NCBI GenBank assembly: GCA_011523505.1
Contig: WTGP01000034.1
Location: 186,001 to 250,000, forward strand
DNA length: 64,000 bases
Source of the DNA: Gammaproteobacteria bacterium
Lineage (GTDB): Bacteria > Pseudomonadota > Gammaproteobacteria > Steroidobacterales > Foliamicaceae
Direction: 5' to 3'
The position numbers and the translations under genes are program-made. How positions within the stretch are numbered: the stretch's first letter is position 1; every line of letters begins with the position of its first letter. This document shows, one piece after another, positions 16,816 through 25,441 of this stretch. A model generated the notes under the pieces. That model saw only the letters and a list, made by a program, of their open reading frames with translations, was not told the DNA's origin and did not search any database.

Positions 16816-18047
16816 GTCAATCGACCAAAACGCCCGGCCTTCTGGCGCCGCTGGGCAACCCGGGCTTCTCCATGCTCTGGGGGGCGAACACACTGTCGCT
16901 GACGGCATTCTGGATGACGGAGGTGGCCTGCGCCTGGCAGATGCGCGTGATGACCGACGCCGACCCCTTGCTGGTCGCGTCCGTCTATACCGTTCTTCAG
17001 CTTCCGATCATGTTCCTGGTCATTCCCGCCGGGGTGATCGCCGACCTGTCGGACCGGCGGCGCGGGATGATGTGGACCCATGCCTGGCTTGCCTTAAGCC
17101 TGGGCGTCCTGTTCTGGCTGACCTGGACCGGCCGGATTACGCCGTTGTCCCTGCTGGTCTGTCTGCCGCTGATTTCCGTCGGGCTGTCGATGCGCATGCC
17201 CGCGATCGCCGCGCTGATACCCGACATGGTGCAAACGGAACAGATTCCGGCGGCCGTGAGTCTCAACAACGTGGCCCAGAACGGGTCCCGCCTGGTGGGC
17301 CCGGCGCTCGCGGGAGCGATCATTGCCGGCCTGGGCGTGGCCGCGGTCCTGGCGCTCAACACGGCCATCATGGCCCTGATCGTTCTTCTGTTCCTGTTCA
17401 TGCGCTATCGCCCCGAGCAGGGCGATCCAGCGGCGAAACCGCAAGGGTTTCTTGCCGCCGTGAAGGAGGGCGTGCTGTTCGCGGCGCTGACGCCGTGGAA
17501 GCGCAACATACTCATCCGGCTGTCCATCTTCTTCGCCTGTGCGGCGGCGGTTCCCGCCCTGATGGCCGTGCGCTTCGACAACAGCGAGACCTACGGGATC
17601 ATGTACGGCTGCTTCGGTGCGGGCTCGCTGCTGGGCGTGCTCGTCATCGCGAGGCTGGGCTACCGGCGGCTCAACAACAGGCTCAACGGCGGCCTTGTGG
17701 TGGGCGCGGTCTGCATCATGCTGTTCGGGGTGGTCGATGAGCCGCTGCAGGCAGGGCCGCTGCTGGCCTGCATCGGGGCGAGCTGGCTGTTCTGCCTGAA
17801 CAGCATCATGGTTGCCGCCCAGATGCAGCTCGAGCCGGCCATTCGCGGGCGCGGCCTGTCGTTCATCTACACGCTCGGGACCGCCAGCCTGGCCGGCGGC
17901 GGCCTGATCTGGGGGGCGGTGGCCCGCGCCGCCGGTCCGGGCGTGGCGCTGATTGCATCCGGCGCCTGCCTGCTGCTGGCGCTGGCGGCGACCTACCGCC
18001 TGAGCATCTCCGCTCCGGGAGGCGCGCCGGCCGCTACTTCCGGCTAG
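16812..18047 (+). CDS. MFS transporter of the EntS-like (MFS_3) type
   Basis: A 411-residue inner-membrane protein with about twelve hydrophobic segments. The pattern (LGNPGFSMLWGANTLSLTAFWM at the start, then GVIADLSDRRRGMMWT) fits the subfamily of EntS-like exporters, many of which move siderophores, drugs or metabolites outward. It starts at a GTG overlapping the IclR stop. Because it is co-transcribed with the regulator and faces away from the TonB receptor operon, it may export or recycle the same ligand. Its 3' end overlaps the convergent cytochrome c gene by four bases. The substrate is unknown. Confidence 0.84.
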   Translation: MSQSTKTPGLLAPLGNPGFSMLWGANTLSLTAFWMTEVACAWQMRVMTDADPLLVASVYTVLQLPIMFLVIPAGVIADLSDRRRGMMWTHAWLALSLGVLFWLTWTGRITPLSLLVCLPLISVGLSMRMPAIAALIPDMVQTEQIPAAVSLNNVAQNGSRLVGPALAGAIIAGLGVAAVLALNTAIMALIVLLFLFMRYRPEQGDPAAKPQGFLAAVKEGVLFAALTPWKRNILIRLSIFFACAAAVPALMAVRFDNSETYGIMYGCFGAGSLLGVLVIARLGYRRLNNRLNGGLVVGAVCIMLFGVVDEPLQAGPLLACIGASWLFCLNSIMVAAQMQLEPAIRGRGLSFIYTLGTASLAGGGLIWGAVARAAGPGVALIASGACLLLALAATYRLSISAPGGAPAATSG

Positions 18048-18493
18048 AGCGTTTTCAGGTAGGCGATGATCGCCGCGCGGTTTTCCTCGCGGGGAAGGCC
18101 GGCGAAGGCCATGGATGTGCCGGGGACCAGGGTGGCAGGTCGCAGTAGCCAGATATCGAGTTTTTCTTCGTCCCAGACGAAGTCCTGGGCCTTCAACGCG
18201 TCGGAATACAACGTATCCTCAAGGATGGCCACCGGCCGGTCCATGATGCCCGCCAGGTTCGGCCCGATCTTGCTGCCCTCGACCTCCTCGGTCGCGTGGC
18301 AGGCCCGGCAGAACACGTAAAGCCGCTTGCCGCGCGCCACCATCCGGGGGTCCGGCGGCTCGGCCGTCGCGGAGTCGCTGGCCGGCGCCGCATCGTCGGC
18401 TGCAAACGTTGCAGGCAGGACTGCGAATCCGAGGAACAGGATCGCGCACAGGACGCATGCGCCAAACGTGTTTTTTTTCATTGCTTTATTCAT
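18044..18493 (-). CDS. Periplasmic class I c-type cytochrome
   Basis: A 149-residue protein with a signal peptide and one haem attachment motif CRACH, followed by a family-typical KIGPNLAGI stretch and a methionine ligand region VPGTSMAF. It is a small electron carrier of the soluble cytochrome c family (like c2/c550). It starts at the ATG 18,493, which overlaps the stop of the amine oxidase gene as ATGA. That coupling suggests the cytochrome receives electrons from the amine oxidase, making it functionally an amine dehydrogenase. A longer frame upstream lies within the oxidase gene and is not used. Confidence 0.86.
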   Translation of the reverse strand: MNKAMKKNTFGACVLCAILFLGFAVLPATFAADDAAPASDSATAEPPDPRMVARGKRLYVFCRACHATEEVEGSKIGPNLAGIMDRPVAILEDTLYSDALKAQDFVWDEEKLDIWLLRPATLVPGTSMAFAGLPREENRAAIIAYLKTL

Positions 18494-19971
18494 GCCCGCT
18501 GAAGGATCTCGACCGCCGCCCGCTCGCCGCTTTCCAGCGCCGACTCCATTCCGAACTCCATTCGCCGCGTATGTTCGCCGGCGAAGTGTAACCGGTGATG
18601 CGGCACGATCATCTCCCGGGCGAAGCGGGCGATCTGGCCGGGCGCGAACATGTGGCGGCAGCCCTGGATCAGAGGATGCTTGCGCCATCCGTACAGGGCC
18701 ATGAAGCGGAACTTGCCCGCGGCTGCCGGCCGGACGCGGGCGATTTCGGATTCGATCAGGGCCAGGGCCTGGTCGTTCGGCAACTGGTCGATCCGTGCCG
18801 AGGTCATGCCGGTGAAGGTCAGGATGAAACGGTGCCGGTCCTCTCCCGGCCGTTTCTCCATGACCCACATCGTCTGCACGGTGCCGTCGGTCCAGAACGA
18901 GGGTTCGAGGCCGTCCTCTTCCCAGTACGGCTCCTCGACGAGGCCGTAGGCGCGGGTCGTGCCGCGGTAGCCCAGCGAGAGGACCGCTTCGGCCTGGCGC
19001 CCGGAGAAACCCGGCGACACCGAAATATTGCGCAGCGTCGAGAACGGCACCGCGGACACCACGAAATCGGCCCGGTAGCGGCTGCCGTCCAGGCAGCGGA
19101 CCTCGGCGCCGGATCCGGACAGGTCGATGGCCGCGGCGATCTTGCCCAGCCGGACCCGGTCGCCGAGCGCCGCGGCCATGGCTTCGGGCAGCCTCGACGT
19201 GCCGCCGGCGATGTTGCGGATTGCCGGAATCTCCTCGCCCTCCTCGTTGGTCCCCCCCAGGCCGAACGCAGTTTCCGTGCTCTCCGACTGCGACCGGCCG
19301 AAATTCGCGTCGAACACGGTGCGGGTGCGCTCCTGCATGATGGCGAGACTGGAAGTCGTGCGCAGGTCCAGGTAGTAGCCCGCGAGCCGGATAGCCTCGG
19401 GCGAGGCGCCGCTCTTTTGCAGCAATTCGAGCATCGGGACGTCGTAGGAAAAGAACTCGGGCGAAAGCCAGTCATCCAGTTCCTTGAGCGGGTTCAGCCG
19501 GCCCAGCAGCGTCATGCCCACCAGCGACGGCGGTATCTCGCGCTCGCCGTCCGCCAGCTTGTTGACCGGCGAGTCGGCCCAGTCCTCGGACCGCACCCAG
19601 GTTCCGTCCACGCAGTTGGACATCGGCATGATGAAGCGGTCCTGGGGTATGAGCTCCAGGTTCAGGCGCGAGCAGAGGTCGAGCGCACGGGCGTACGAAC
19701 GGCCGATCTGGCTGGCGCCGTATTCGGGGCGCGTTTCAACGCCGTCGGCCGTGTAGGCCCGCCCGCCGACGCGTTGCGAGCCTTCCAGCACGATCACGTC
19801 AAGGCCGAAATCGGACAGCAGAAGCGCGCAGTTGAGTCCGCTCAGCCCCCCGCCGATCACGACCACCGAGGTTTTTTCCGCCGCAAGGCTCCTGGCCGGG
19901 CGCAGCAGCGGGTAGGAGAGCGTCAGCGCGGAAAGCGAGAGCGCTCCCTTGAGGACCTGCCTGCGCTTCAC
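18490..19971 (-). CDS. Tat-exported FAD-dependent amine oxidase, copy 2 (cytochrome-linked)
   Basis: A 493-residue flavoprotein with a twin-arginine-like leader (MKRRQVLKGALSLSALTLSY), the Rossmann motif VVVIGGGLSGLNCALLLSDFG plus VLEGSQRVGGRAY, and the terminal RLHFAGEHTRRMEFGMESAL. It belongs to the monoamine oxidase family. The GTG start at 19,971 follows AGGAG at seven bases. It lies 20 bases after the double nitrilase gene and overlaps the downstream cytochrome c start by four bases. It is therefore probably a periplasmic amine-oxidising enzyme feeding electrons to that cytochrome. Sequence differs strongly from the other two oxidases in the middle, substrate-contacting part. Confidence 0.86.
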   Translation of the reverse strand: MKRRQVLKGALSLSALTLSYPLLRPARSLAAEKTSVVVIGGGLSGLNCALLLSDFGLDVIVLEGSQRVGGRAYTADGVETRPEYGASQIGRSYARALDLCSRLNLELIPQDRFIMPMSNCVDGTWVRSEDWADSPVNKLADGEREIPPSLVGMTLLGRLNPLKELDDWLSPEFFSYDVPMLELLQKSGASPEAIRLAGYYLDLRTTSSLAIMQERTRTVFDANFGRSQSESTETAFGLGGTNEEGEEIPAIRNIAGGTSRLPEAMAAALGDRVRLGKIAAAIDLSGSGAEVRCLDGSRYRADFVVSAVPFSTLRNISVSPGFSGRQAEAVLSLGYRGTTRAYGLVEEPYWEEDGLEPSFWTDGTVQTMWVMEKRPGEDRHRFILTFTGMTSARIDQLPNDQALALIESEIARVRPAAAGKFRFMALYGWRKHPLIQGCRHMFAPGQIARFAREMIVPHHRLHFAGEHTRRMEFGMESALESGERAAVEILQRA

Positions 19972-19990
19972 GACTCAGCTCCTGTGGGGG

Positions 19991-22060
19991 CTACACCTGG
20001 ATCGATTCGCCTTCCAGCCGCTCCTGGTCCGCCAGCCGCGTGGCTTCCCTGGGCTTGAGGGCCGGCCCATAGACGCGGCTCGAAGTGACCGGCGCGTCCG
20101 GATCGACGCCGCTGGGCCGCACGAACACGCCCCGCGCGTAGTAGCTCTCGAGGCGCTCCTTCAGCGGACCGAAACCGACGTAGGGGTTCTCCAGCGGATC
20201 GGGTCCCCAGAGGTTGTTCGGCAGTCCGACTTCGCCGGCATAGATATGGGCATAGACCTCGGGGTCGTCCCAAAGCGGCAGGTTCGTCAGGGCGTTTGCG
20301 CGGGCCCTTTGCAGTGCCTTCAGGTCCACTGTCGCAGTGAGTATGCAACCTCCCGGCCCGTCGGCCACGCCCTGGATCGTGCCGTCGAAGTTGACGGCCT
20401 TCGTGTGCCCGCGCATCTGGCTGGTCGGGAACTCGCCGTTGCCGTGATGGAAAAACTCCGACCCCGGCATGGGAGAGAGCACGTAGGCCGTGTTCTCGAA
20501 AGCGCGCGTCATGCGCGCGGCGTCCCAGCCGGACCGCTGGCTGCCGTGCCCCTCGGAGGTGGGATGAAGGATCACTTCGGCCCCGTATTTCGTGAGCATG
20601 CGCGCGATTTCCGGATGCGCCTGGTCGAAGCAGACCATGGTCGCCAGCCTGCCGATGCGCGTATCGGCCACCGGGAACAGGAAGTCGTAACCGAAGATGT
20701 CCAGGTAGCGGTCATAGACGCTGCTCGGCGTTGTGTCCGGCAGCGAACCCCAGACGTCGGCGCACTGGATCTTGCGGTAGCGATGAATCAGGTTCCCGGT
20801 GTCGTCCAGGATGAAGGCCGAGTTGAACACGTGCCCGGGCAGCCGGTCGTCGATCTCGAAGGTGGACCCGGCAATGAAGATCTTGTGCTTGAGCGCGAAA
20901 TCCTGCAGCAGTTCCATTTCCGGGCCCGGGTAGCGGATGGCCAGGCGCTGCAGCGTGATCGGCGAGCGAAAGCCGTGTCCGCCCTGGCCGTGCATGAAGA
21001 ACTCGGGGAACACGGCCAGCTTGATGCTCGGGTTCGACGCCAGCCGCTCGGCCAGCCGCAGCGCCCGCTGCGTGTTGTCGCGCCTGAGATCGTCCGCGTC
21101 GTGCTCCCGCTTGATGATCTTGCCGACGGTCTGCGTGAGGATCACGTCGTATTGCTCGATGCGGTCGGTCCGCGAGGGGGCGGGGTTTTGCGCCAGCCTG
21201 CGCTCGCACTCGTCGATCCACGCGTCGCGGCCCCGCGGCGGGCTCGGCAGTTCTTCGGGACGCCGCTCGATCAGCCTCCCGTAGCCGTCGGCGTAGAGGT
21301 TGGCCCTGAGATGCAGCGGCTGCACGGCGAAGATGTCGTTGCGCCGGCGCCTCAGACGTTCAATATCGAGGTCGGGCAGCAGCAGGTCCGCCTCTCCGGC
21401 GGCGTGCGTCGTGGCGCCGGCGAAATCGATCAGGCTGGAGCAGGCGGGCCCGTTCGGCGTCCCGCCCACGGCCCCGGCCACGGCCACATAGGAGGTGTTT
21501 TCCCAGGCGCGGGCCCGGCGGGCGTTGCGGCGCGACTCGAACAGGTGATCGCCGACCTCGGCCACCGGGTTGAGGATGACCTCGGCGCCGGCCCAGGTGA
21601 GCGCACGCGCATAGTGCGCGAACAGCACGTCCTCGCCCGGCAGTATGCCCACCTGGCCGATGCCGGTGCTCGCAACCTTGAACTCGGCGGGCTGCCCGGT
21701 GGCGGCGGTCGCATCCTCGCCGAACCCGGTCACCAGGTCCGGAGAAATCTTGGGCGCCGTGAGCAGCGGCTCGCCCTCGGCCGAGAGCAGGAATCCGATG
21801 GTCGCGACGCCGGCCTTGCCCGCCACGCCGGCGGCGCCCGCAAGCATCACTTTTTCGGATGCGGCAATGTCGCCCAGCGCGGCGAGCAGCGCGTCCCGTT
21901 CGGGCGCGTCGTCCGCAGGAACGGCCTGCGGCAGCAGCAGCAGAGGCTCCGCCTTCGGGTCGAGCTGGCGGCGGCGCACCAGTTTCATGGCGCCTTCGAT
22001 ATAAGCCGCGAGCGCGGCGGTGTCCCGGGCGTTCCAGGCCCTTTGAGAAATGATCAGCAT
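19991..22060 (-). CDS. Double-domain nitrilase-superfamily hydrolase with degenerate first domain
   Basis: A 689-residue protein made of two consecutive carbon-nitrogen hydrolase domains (about 1-270 and 300-600), which normally occur singly at about 300 residues. The second domain has the catalytic triad: E353 in FPEFF, K430 in YRKIQ and C477 in MVCFDQAHPE. In the first, the equivalents read Q45 (LLPQA), K104 (APKIS) and P141 (ILPGED), so Glu and Cys are lost and only the Lys remains. The first half is probably structural or regulatory. The enzyme should hydrolyse an amide or nitrile. It sits between a GPH-type transporter and the amine oxidase, so it may release ammonia or an acid from the same imported compound. 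Confidence 0.84.
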   Translation of the reverse strand: MLIISQRAWNARDTAALAAYIEGAMKLVRRRQLDPKAEPLLLLPQAVPADDAPERDALLAALGDIAASEKVMLAGAAGVAGKAGVATIGFLLSAEGEPLLTAPKISPDLVTGFGEDATAATGQPAEFKVASTGIGQVGILPGEDVLFAHYARALTWAGAEVILNPVAEVGDHLFESRRNARRARAWENTSYVAVAGAVGGTPNGPACSSLIDFAGATTHAAGEADLLLPDLDIERLRRRRNDIFAVQPLHLRANLYADGYGRLIERRPEELPSPPRGRDAWIDECERRLAQNPAPSRTDRIEQYDVILTQTVGKIIKREHDADDLRRDNTQRALRLAERLASNPSIKLAVFPEFFMHGQGGHGFRSPITLQRLAIRYPGPEMELLQDFALKHKIFIAGSTFEIDDRLPGHVFNSAFILDDTGNLIHRYRKIQCADVWGSLPDTTPSSVYDRYLDIFGYDFLFPVADTRIGRLATMVCFDQAHPEIARMLTKYGAEVILHPTSEGHGSQRSGWDAARMTRAFENTAYVLSPMPGSEFFHHGNGEFPTSQMRGHTKAVNFDGTIQGVADGPGGCILTATVDLKALQRARANALTNLPLWDDPEVYAHIYAGEVGLPNNLWGPDPLENPYVGFGPLKERLESYYARGVFVRPSGVDPDAPVTSSRVYGPALKPREATRLADQERLEGESIQV

Positions 22061-22097
22061 GTTTGCACTCCCGATTGATTCATTCCGGCTAGCCGGT

Positions 22098-23594
22098 TCA
22101 TGCCGTACTGGTGCCCTCGGCTTTCAGCATGGCCTGCAGCCGCCGGTTGATTTCCCGCTGCTTGTCCAGCGATACGTCGAACAGTGATGCCACCCACAGC
22201 ACCAGGAAGCACCCGAGGACGCAGAATCCGGCGGAGAAATACGCCAGCGCTTCCACTTTTTCCCAGGGAACCGAGCCCACCGGCGCGCCCGCCGGAAAGC
22301 CGATGATATCGAGGTAGATTCCGGTCAACAACACCATGACCGCGCCGGCGGTCTTGATGGCGAAACTCCCGAACCCGCTGATCAGCGCTTGCTGGCGCTT
22401 GCCGGTGTTGACTTCGTGCTCGTCGGCCACATCGGAGCCCAGCGATGCGATGGCCACCAGGTATACGCCCAGCAATACGCCCGCCGCCATGAACATGCCG
22501 ATCAGCGCAAAGGCCAGTTCCCGGGACGCCGGCGGCGGTAGCAGCCCGAACACCGGCAGCAGCACCGCCAGCGCCGTCAGGCCGGTGTATCCGCACATGC
22601 CCACCGCAATGCAACGCTTGCGGTCCAGCGTCTTGACCGCGAACGGCAGGACGATGGCCCCGGTGGCGGCGCCGATGGCCTGGGCCGAGGCCAGCCACCC
22701 GGTCAGGTCGGCCGGCGTTTGCCACAGATAGGTGATCAGGTGCACCCGCAGCACCGAGATGGAACTGATGGCGAAGAACACCACGATGGCCAGCAACAGC
22801 GAACGGCGGACATTCGGCGTAACGGTCATGGCCGAGACGACGGCCTTGAGGGCCGCGACCGGCCCGATGCGAGGCTTCGGCCTTGGCGGCTCCAGCCGTT
22901 CGATCCCGACGACGGGTTTGAGCGTTCCGGCGATGTTGATCACCATCGCAAGGACTGCGACCGCCGCGAAGGCGGCGGCGAAGGGCGGGTAGTTGGACGG
23001 GTCCAGTTGTCCCCGCGAATAAGCGGCGCTTTCAAAAAAGAAGTAGCCGAAGGCCAGCAGCGGCAGGCCGATGCGGGCTCCCTGCATCCCGACGGTGCCG
23101 AAAGCCTTGATTCGCGGGCGCACGGTGATGTCGCGGCTGAGCTCGGCGCCCACGGCCTTGTAGGGCACGTGGAACAAGGTAATGAACAGCCGGTTGAGAA
23201 TGGCGAAGAGCAGCAGCCAGGCAAACAGGCCGTACTGACCGAGCCCTGCCGGCGGCACGAACAGGGCATAGAAGCAAAACCCGAAAGGCACGACGGCAAA
23301 CATCATCAGGGTGTGCCGGCGTCCGTACTTCCAGCCCTGGGCGCGGTCGGACAGGAAGCCCACGTAAGGATCGGATATGGCATCGACGATCAGCGCAATC
23401 AGAATTGCGATGCCCGTCAATGTGCCCGACAGGCCATGCACCTGGGCATAGAGAAACAGGACGAAGGCGTTCCAGGACCAGTTCTTGATGCTGTCGGGAA
23501 TGTTGCCGACCCCGAAGGCCACCATCGTGTGCAGCGGCGTCTTCAGCTCAAGCTGGTTGGCCCCCGAATGGCCGGGAATGCCGGGCGCGGTCAC
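22098..23594 (-). CDS. GPH-type sugar/glycoside-cation symporter (MFS)
   Basis: A 498-residue membrane protein with about twelve hydrophobic segments and the GPH-family features DAISDPYVGFLSDRAQGWKYGRRHTLM near helix 2-3 and VPYKAVGAELS further on. Members import glycosides, glucuronides or other small solutes with cations. I place the start at the GTG 23,594, which overlaps the upstream stop as GTGA and lies nine bases after GAGGA. A GTG at 23,618 is also open. It is the transporter of the DUF1838-nitrilase-amine oxidase operon and most likely brings in that operon's substrate. Substrate identity cannot be read from the sequence. Confidence 0.82.
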   Translation of the reverse strand: MTAPGIPGHSGANQLELKTPLHTMVAFGVGNIPDSIKNWSWNAFVLFLYAQVHGLSGTLTGIAILIALIVDAISDPYVGFLSDRAQGWKYGRRHTLMMFAVVPFGFCFYALFVPPAGLGQYGLFAWLLLFAILNRLFITLFHVPYKAVGAELSRDITVRPRIKAFGTVGMQGARIGLPLLAFGYFFFESAAYSRGQLDPSNYPPFAAAFAAVAVLAMVINIAGTLKPVVGIERLEPPRPKPRIGPVAALKAVVSAMTVTPNVRRSLLLAIVVFFAISSISVLRVHLITYLWQTPADLTGWLASAQAIGAATGAIVLPFAVKTLDRKRCIAVGMCGYTGLTALAVLLPVFGLLPPPASRELAFALIGMFMAAGVLLGVYLVAIASLGSDVADEHEVNTGKRQQALISGFGSFAIKTAGAVMVLLTGIYLDIIGFPAGAPVGSVPWEKVEALAYFSAGFCVLGCFLVLWVASLFDVSLDKQREINRRLQAMLKAEGTSTA

Positions 23595-24463
23595 GCCTTG
23601 CCGTCCTCGCCGATCCACTCCTTCATTTCAGGACGGTAATGATGCAATTGCTCCAGGTACTCCGGCGGCAGGCTCTCGACGTCGCGCGCCTTGTGCCCGG
23701 ACGCGTGCCAGACGGCAATGCCCGCATCCGCCGGCATCTTCATCCAGCGCTGAAACGGCGCGACGAAGGTCGAGTTGAACCGGGTCTCCAGGCGCGGCGT
23801 GGCGAAATCGGCCGCCGCCGCCCGGCTCAGAAAGCCCGTAGCGAACTCCTTCATCGGAATCGGCCGCCCTTCGGGACGGTCCTTGTAGCCGTTGTGCATC
23901 GCATAGTCGCCCTGGGCGGTCCAGAGCAGATGGATGACTGCCTCGAACCCCGAGTTTTCGTCCCTTTCGACGATGCCGCGCTCATCGTGAAACACGACCC
24001 GCTGGGCGCCGGAAATATTCGGCTCGACGGTGAGTTCCTCGCCGGTAATCGGGTTGCGCCAGGGTTTGCCGCTCAAGGTCTCGTTCGTTTCCGGGTCCTT
24101 GAGCAAGGTGAAGATCCGGTACTGGAACTGGTATTCGCCGCCGCCGAGATCGACGATGCGCTTCATCTCGCAGCCTTCCAGGCGGAACAACAGTTCGGGA
24201 TGGCGGTCTTCGTAGATAGCCAGGTAGGCGCCCCGCCACCATTGCGGCGAGATCCGGCCCGACAGGTCGCCCATGGAGCGCAGGAAATTGTGGAAGGTCT
24301 TCTGCGGGTCCAGCATCCAGGGGTCCTTGAGGTCCGGCGAATCCTCGAGTTCCGTCGCGAAACCCGTCTCCGGCAGGAATCCCGCGATTCCCGGCAGCAG
24401 TCCCAGCCCGGCCGCGCCCAGCAGCCCGCGCCGATCAACTAAAAATCTGTCGTTCTTGTTCAT
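23591..24463 (-). CDS. DUF1838-like exported protein 1
   Basis: A 290-residue protein with a signal containing two arginines and a hydrophobic stretch (DRRGLLGAAGLGLLPGIAGF). Later patterns such as WWRGAYLAIYEDRHPELLFRLEGCE, the near-central NPITGEELTVEPNISG and a C-terminal MKMPADAGIAVWHASGHKA fit what I recall of DUF1838, a family of unknown function. It shares this layout with the next gene (NPFTGARNAVRPNISR; WMEMADRPGHLLWHVQGYK), so the two are diverged paralogues. It lies 9 bases after the second copy and overlaps the transporter gene by four bases. Function is unknown; the two probably act together. Confidence 0.68.
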   Translation of the reverse strand: MNKNDRFLVDRRGLLGAAGLGLLPGIAGFLPETGFATELEDSPDLKDPWMLDPQKTFHNFLRSMGDLSGRISPQWWRGAYLAIYEDRHPELLFRLEGCEMKRIVDLGGGEYQFQYRIFTLLKDPETNETLSGKPWRNPITGEELTVEPNISGAQRVVFHDERGIVERDENSGFEAVIHLLWTAQGDYAMHNGYKDRPEGRPIPMKEFATGFLSRAAAADFATPRLETRFNSTFVAPFQRWMKMPADAGIAVWHASGHKARDVESLPPEYLEQLHHYRPEMKEWIGEDGKA

Positions 24464-24472
24464 GCATCCCCT

Positions 24473-25387
24473 CTAATCCTGCAAACGCCCCATCGCCTTG
24501 AGCCTGCGCGCGAACCGCGAAGGCTCGCTGTCGAATTCGGGCGACTGTTCGAATCGGTCGCCCAGGTCGGCGTGCGCGGCGGCAAGGTAGTCCTCGTCCA
24601 GGTCCTCAAGGGACGTGATCTTATAGCCTTGCACGTGCCAAAGCAGGTGGCCGGGACGGTCCGCCATCTCCATCCACGGAAAAAACGGCATCAGGACGTG
24701 GCCGGCGAAGTTGGCCGGCACGCTGCTGCGGTCCGGGTCGGCGAGGTCGCTGCTGCGCGCGAACATGCTGAGCTTCGATCCCGCCGGCGGGCGAATGAAC
24801 TCGTCCGGCCACCGGTTCTCGCCCTGGAACGACACGGTGCCGCCGACCTGCCGGATCACGACATCGAAATCCGAAGCCGCGTAGAACTCCGGGTAGGCCC
24901 TGCGCATGACGCGATAGACCACGCCGCGCGGCGAAATCTCCCGCCCCTCGGTCATGCGGCTGATATTGGGCCGGACCGCGTTGCGCGCGCCCGTGAACGG
25001 GTTGTCGAACTCGCGCATCACCTGGTCGCTTTCGAAATCGCAGTAGTAGCTGACCAGGCTGTCGAAGCTCAGGAATTCCGTATCCGAGAGCGGCCGGATC
25101 CACTGCTGCTCGCAGCCTTTCACCCGCACGGCCGGCACGAGCTGATCGGGCGGCAGAAAGGCATAGACCTCGGCGCGCGTGGCCCAGATCACGCGCCCGG
25201 CATCCAGCCGCGCGCTGGCCTTGACGAAGGTGCGCACGCGCGATCCCGGGTCGTCGATATCAAGCGCCGCATCTCCATCGGTCGTTGCGCCGGCGGCCGA
25301 ATCCGCGCCCCAGCCGGCCGCGAGGACGGCGCTGCCGCCCAGCATGCCCAGCAGCCGCCTTCGGTGCATCGACCATTCCGCGTTCAT
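24473..25387 (-). CDS. DUF1838-like Tat-exported protein 2
   Basis: A 304-residue paralogue of the downstream gene with a clear twin-arginine leader (MHRRRLLGMLGGSAVLAAG). Shared landmarks are NPFTGARNAVRPNISRM in the middle and PWMEMADRPGHLLWHVQGYK near the end, with WATRAEVYAFLPPDQ early. Two starts are possible, 25,387 and 25,369; the second puts the arginines at residue 3. Neither has a strong ribosome site. It heads a six-gene minus-strand operon (two DUF1838-like, transporter, double nitrilase, amine oxidase, cytochrome c) and is divergent from a third amine oxidase gene 54 bases away. Function unknown. Confidence 0.68.
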   Translation of the reverse strand: MNAEWSMHRRRLLGMLGGSAVLAAGWGADSAAGATTDGDAALDIDDPGSRVRTFVKASARLDAGRVIWATRAEVYAFLPPDQLVPAVRVKGCEQQWIRPLSDTEFLSFDSLVSYYCDFESDQVMREFDNPFTGARNAVRPNISRMTEGREISPRGVVYRVMRRAYPEFYAASDFDVVIRQVGGTVSFQGENRWPDEFIRPPAGSKLSMFARSSDLADPDRSSVPANFAGHVLMPFFPWMEMADRPGHLLWHVQGYKITSLEDLDEDYLAAAHADLGDRFEQSPEFDSEPSRFARRLKAMGRLQD

Positions 25388-25404
25388 AGGGCGGACAAGT
25401 TTAC

Positions 25405-25433
25405 GGGACACCTTCCGGCGCCGGGCGTACACT
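25405..25433 (+). promoter_or_regulatory. Candidate promoter for amine oxidase copy 3, predicted leaderless
   Basis: GGGACA at 25,405-25,410 is followed after exactly 17 bases by TACACT at 25,428-25,433, a fair sigma-70-type pair. The ATG of the gene begins eight bases after the -10, where transcription would be expected to start, so the mRNA may be leaderless. No ribosome site is present, which fits. The same geometry appears at 31,963-31,991. Confidence 0.45.
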
Positions 25434-25441
25434 TTGACTCC

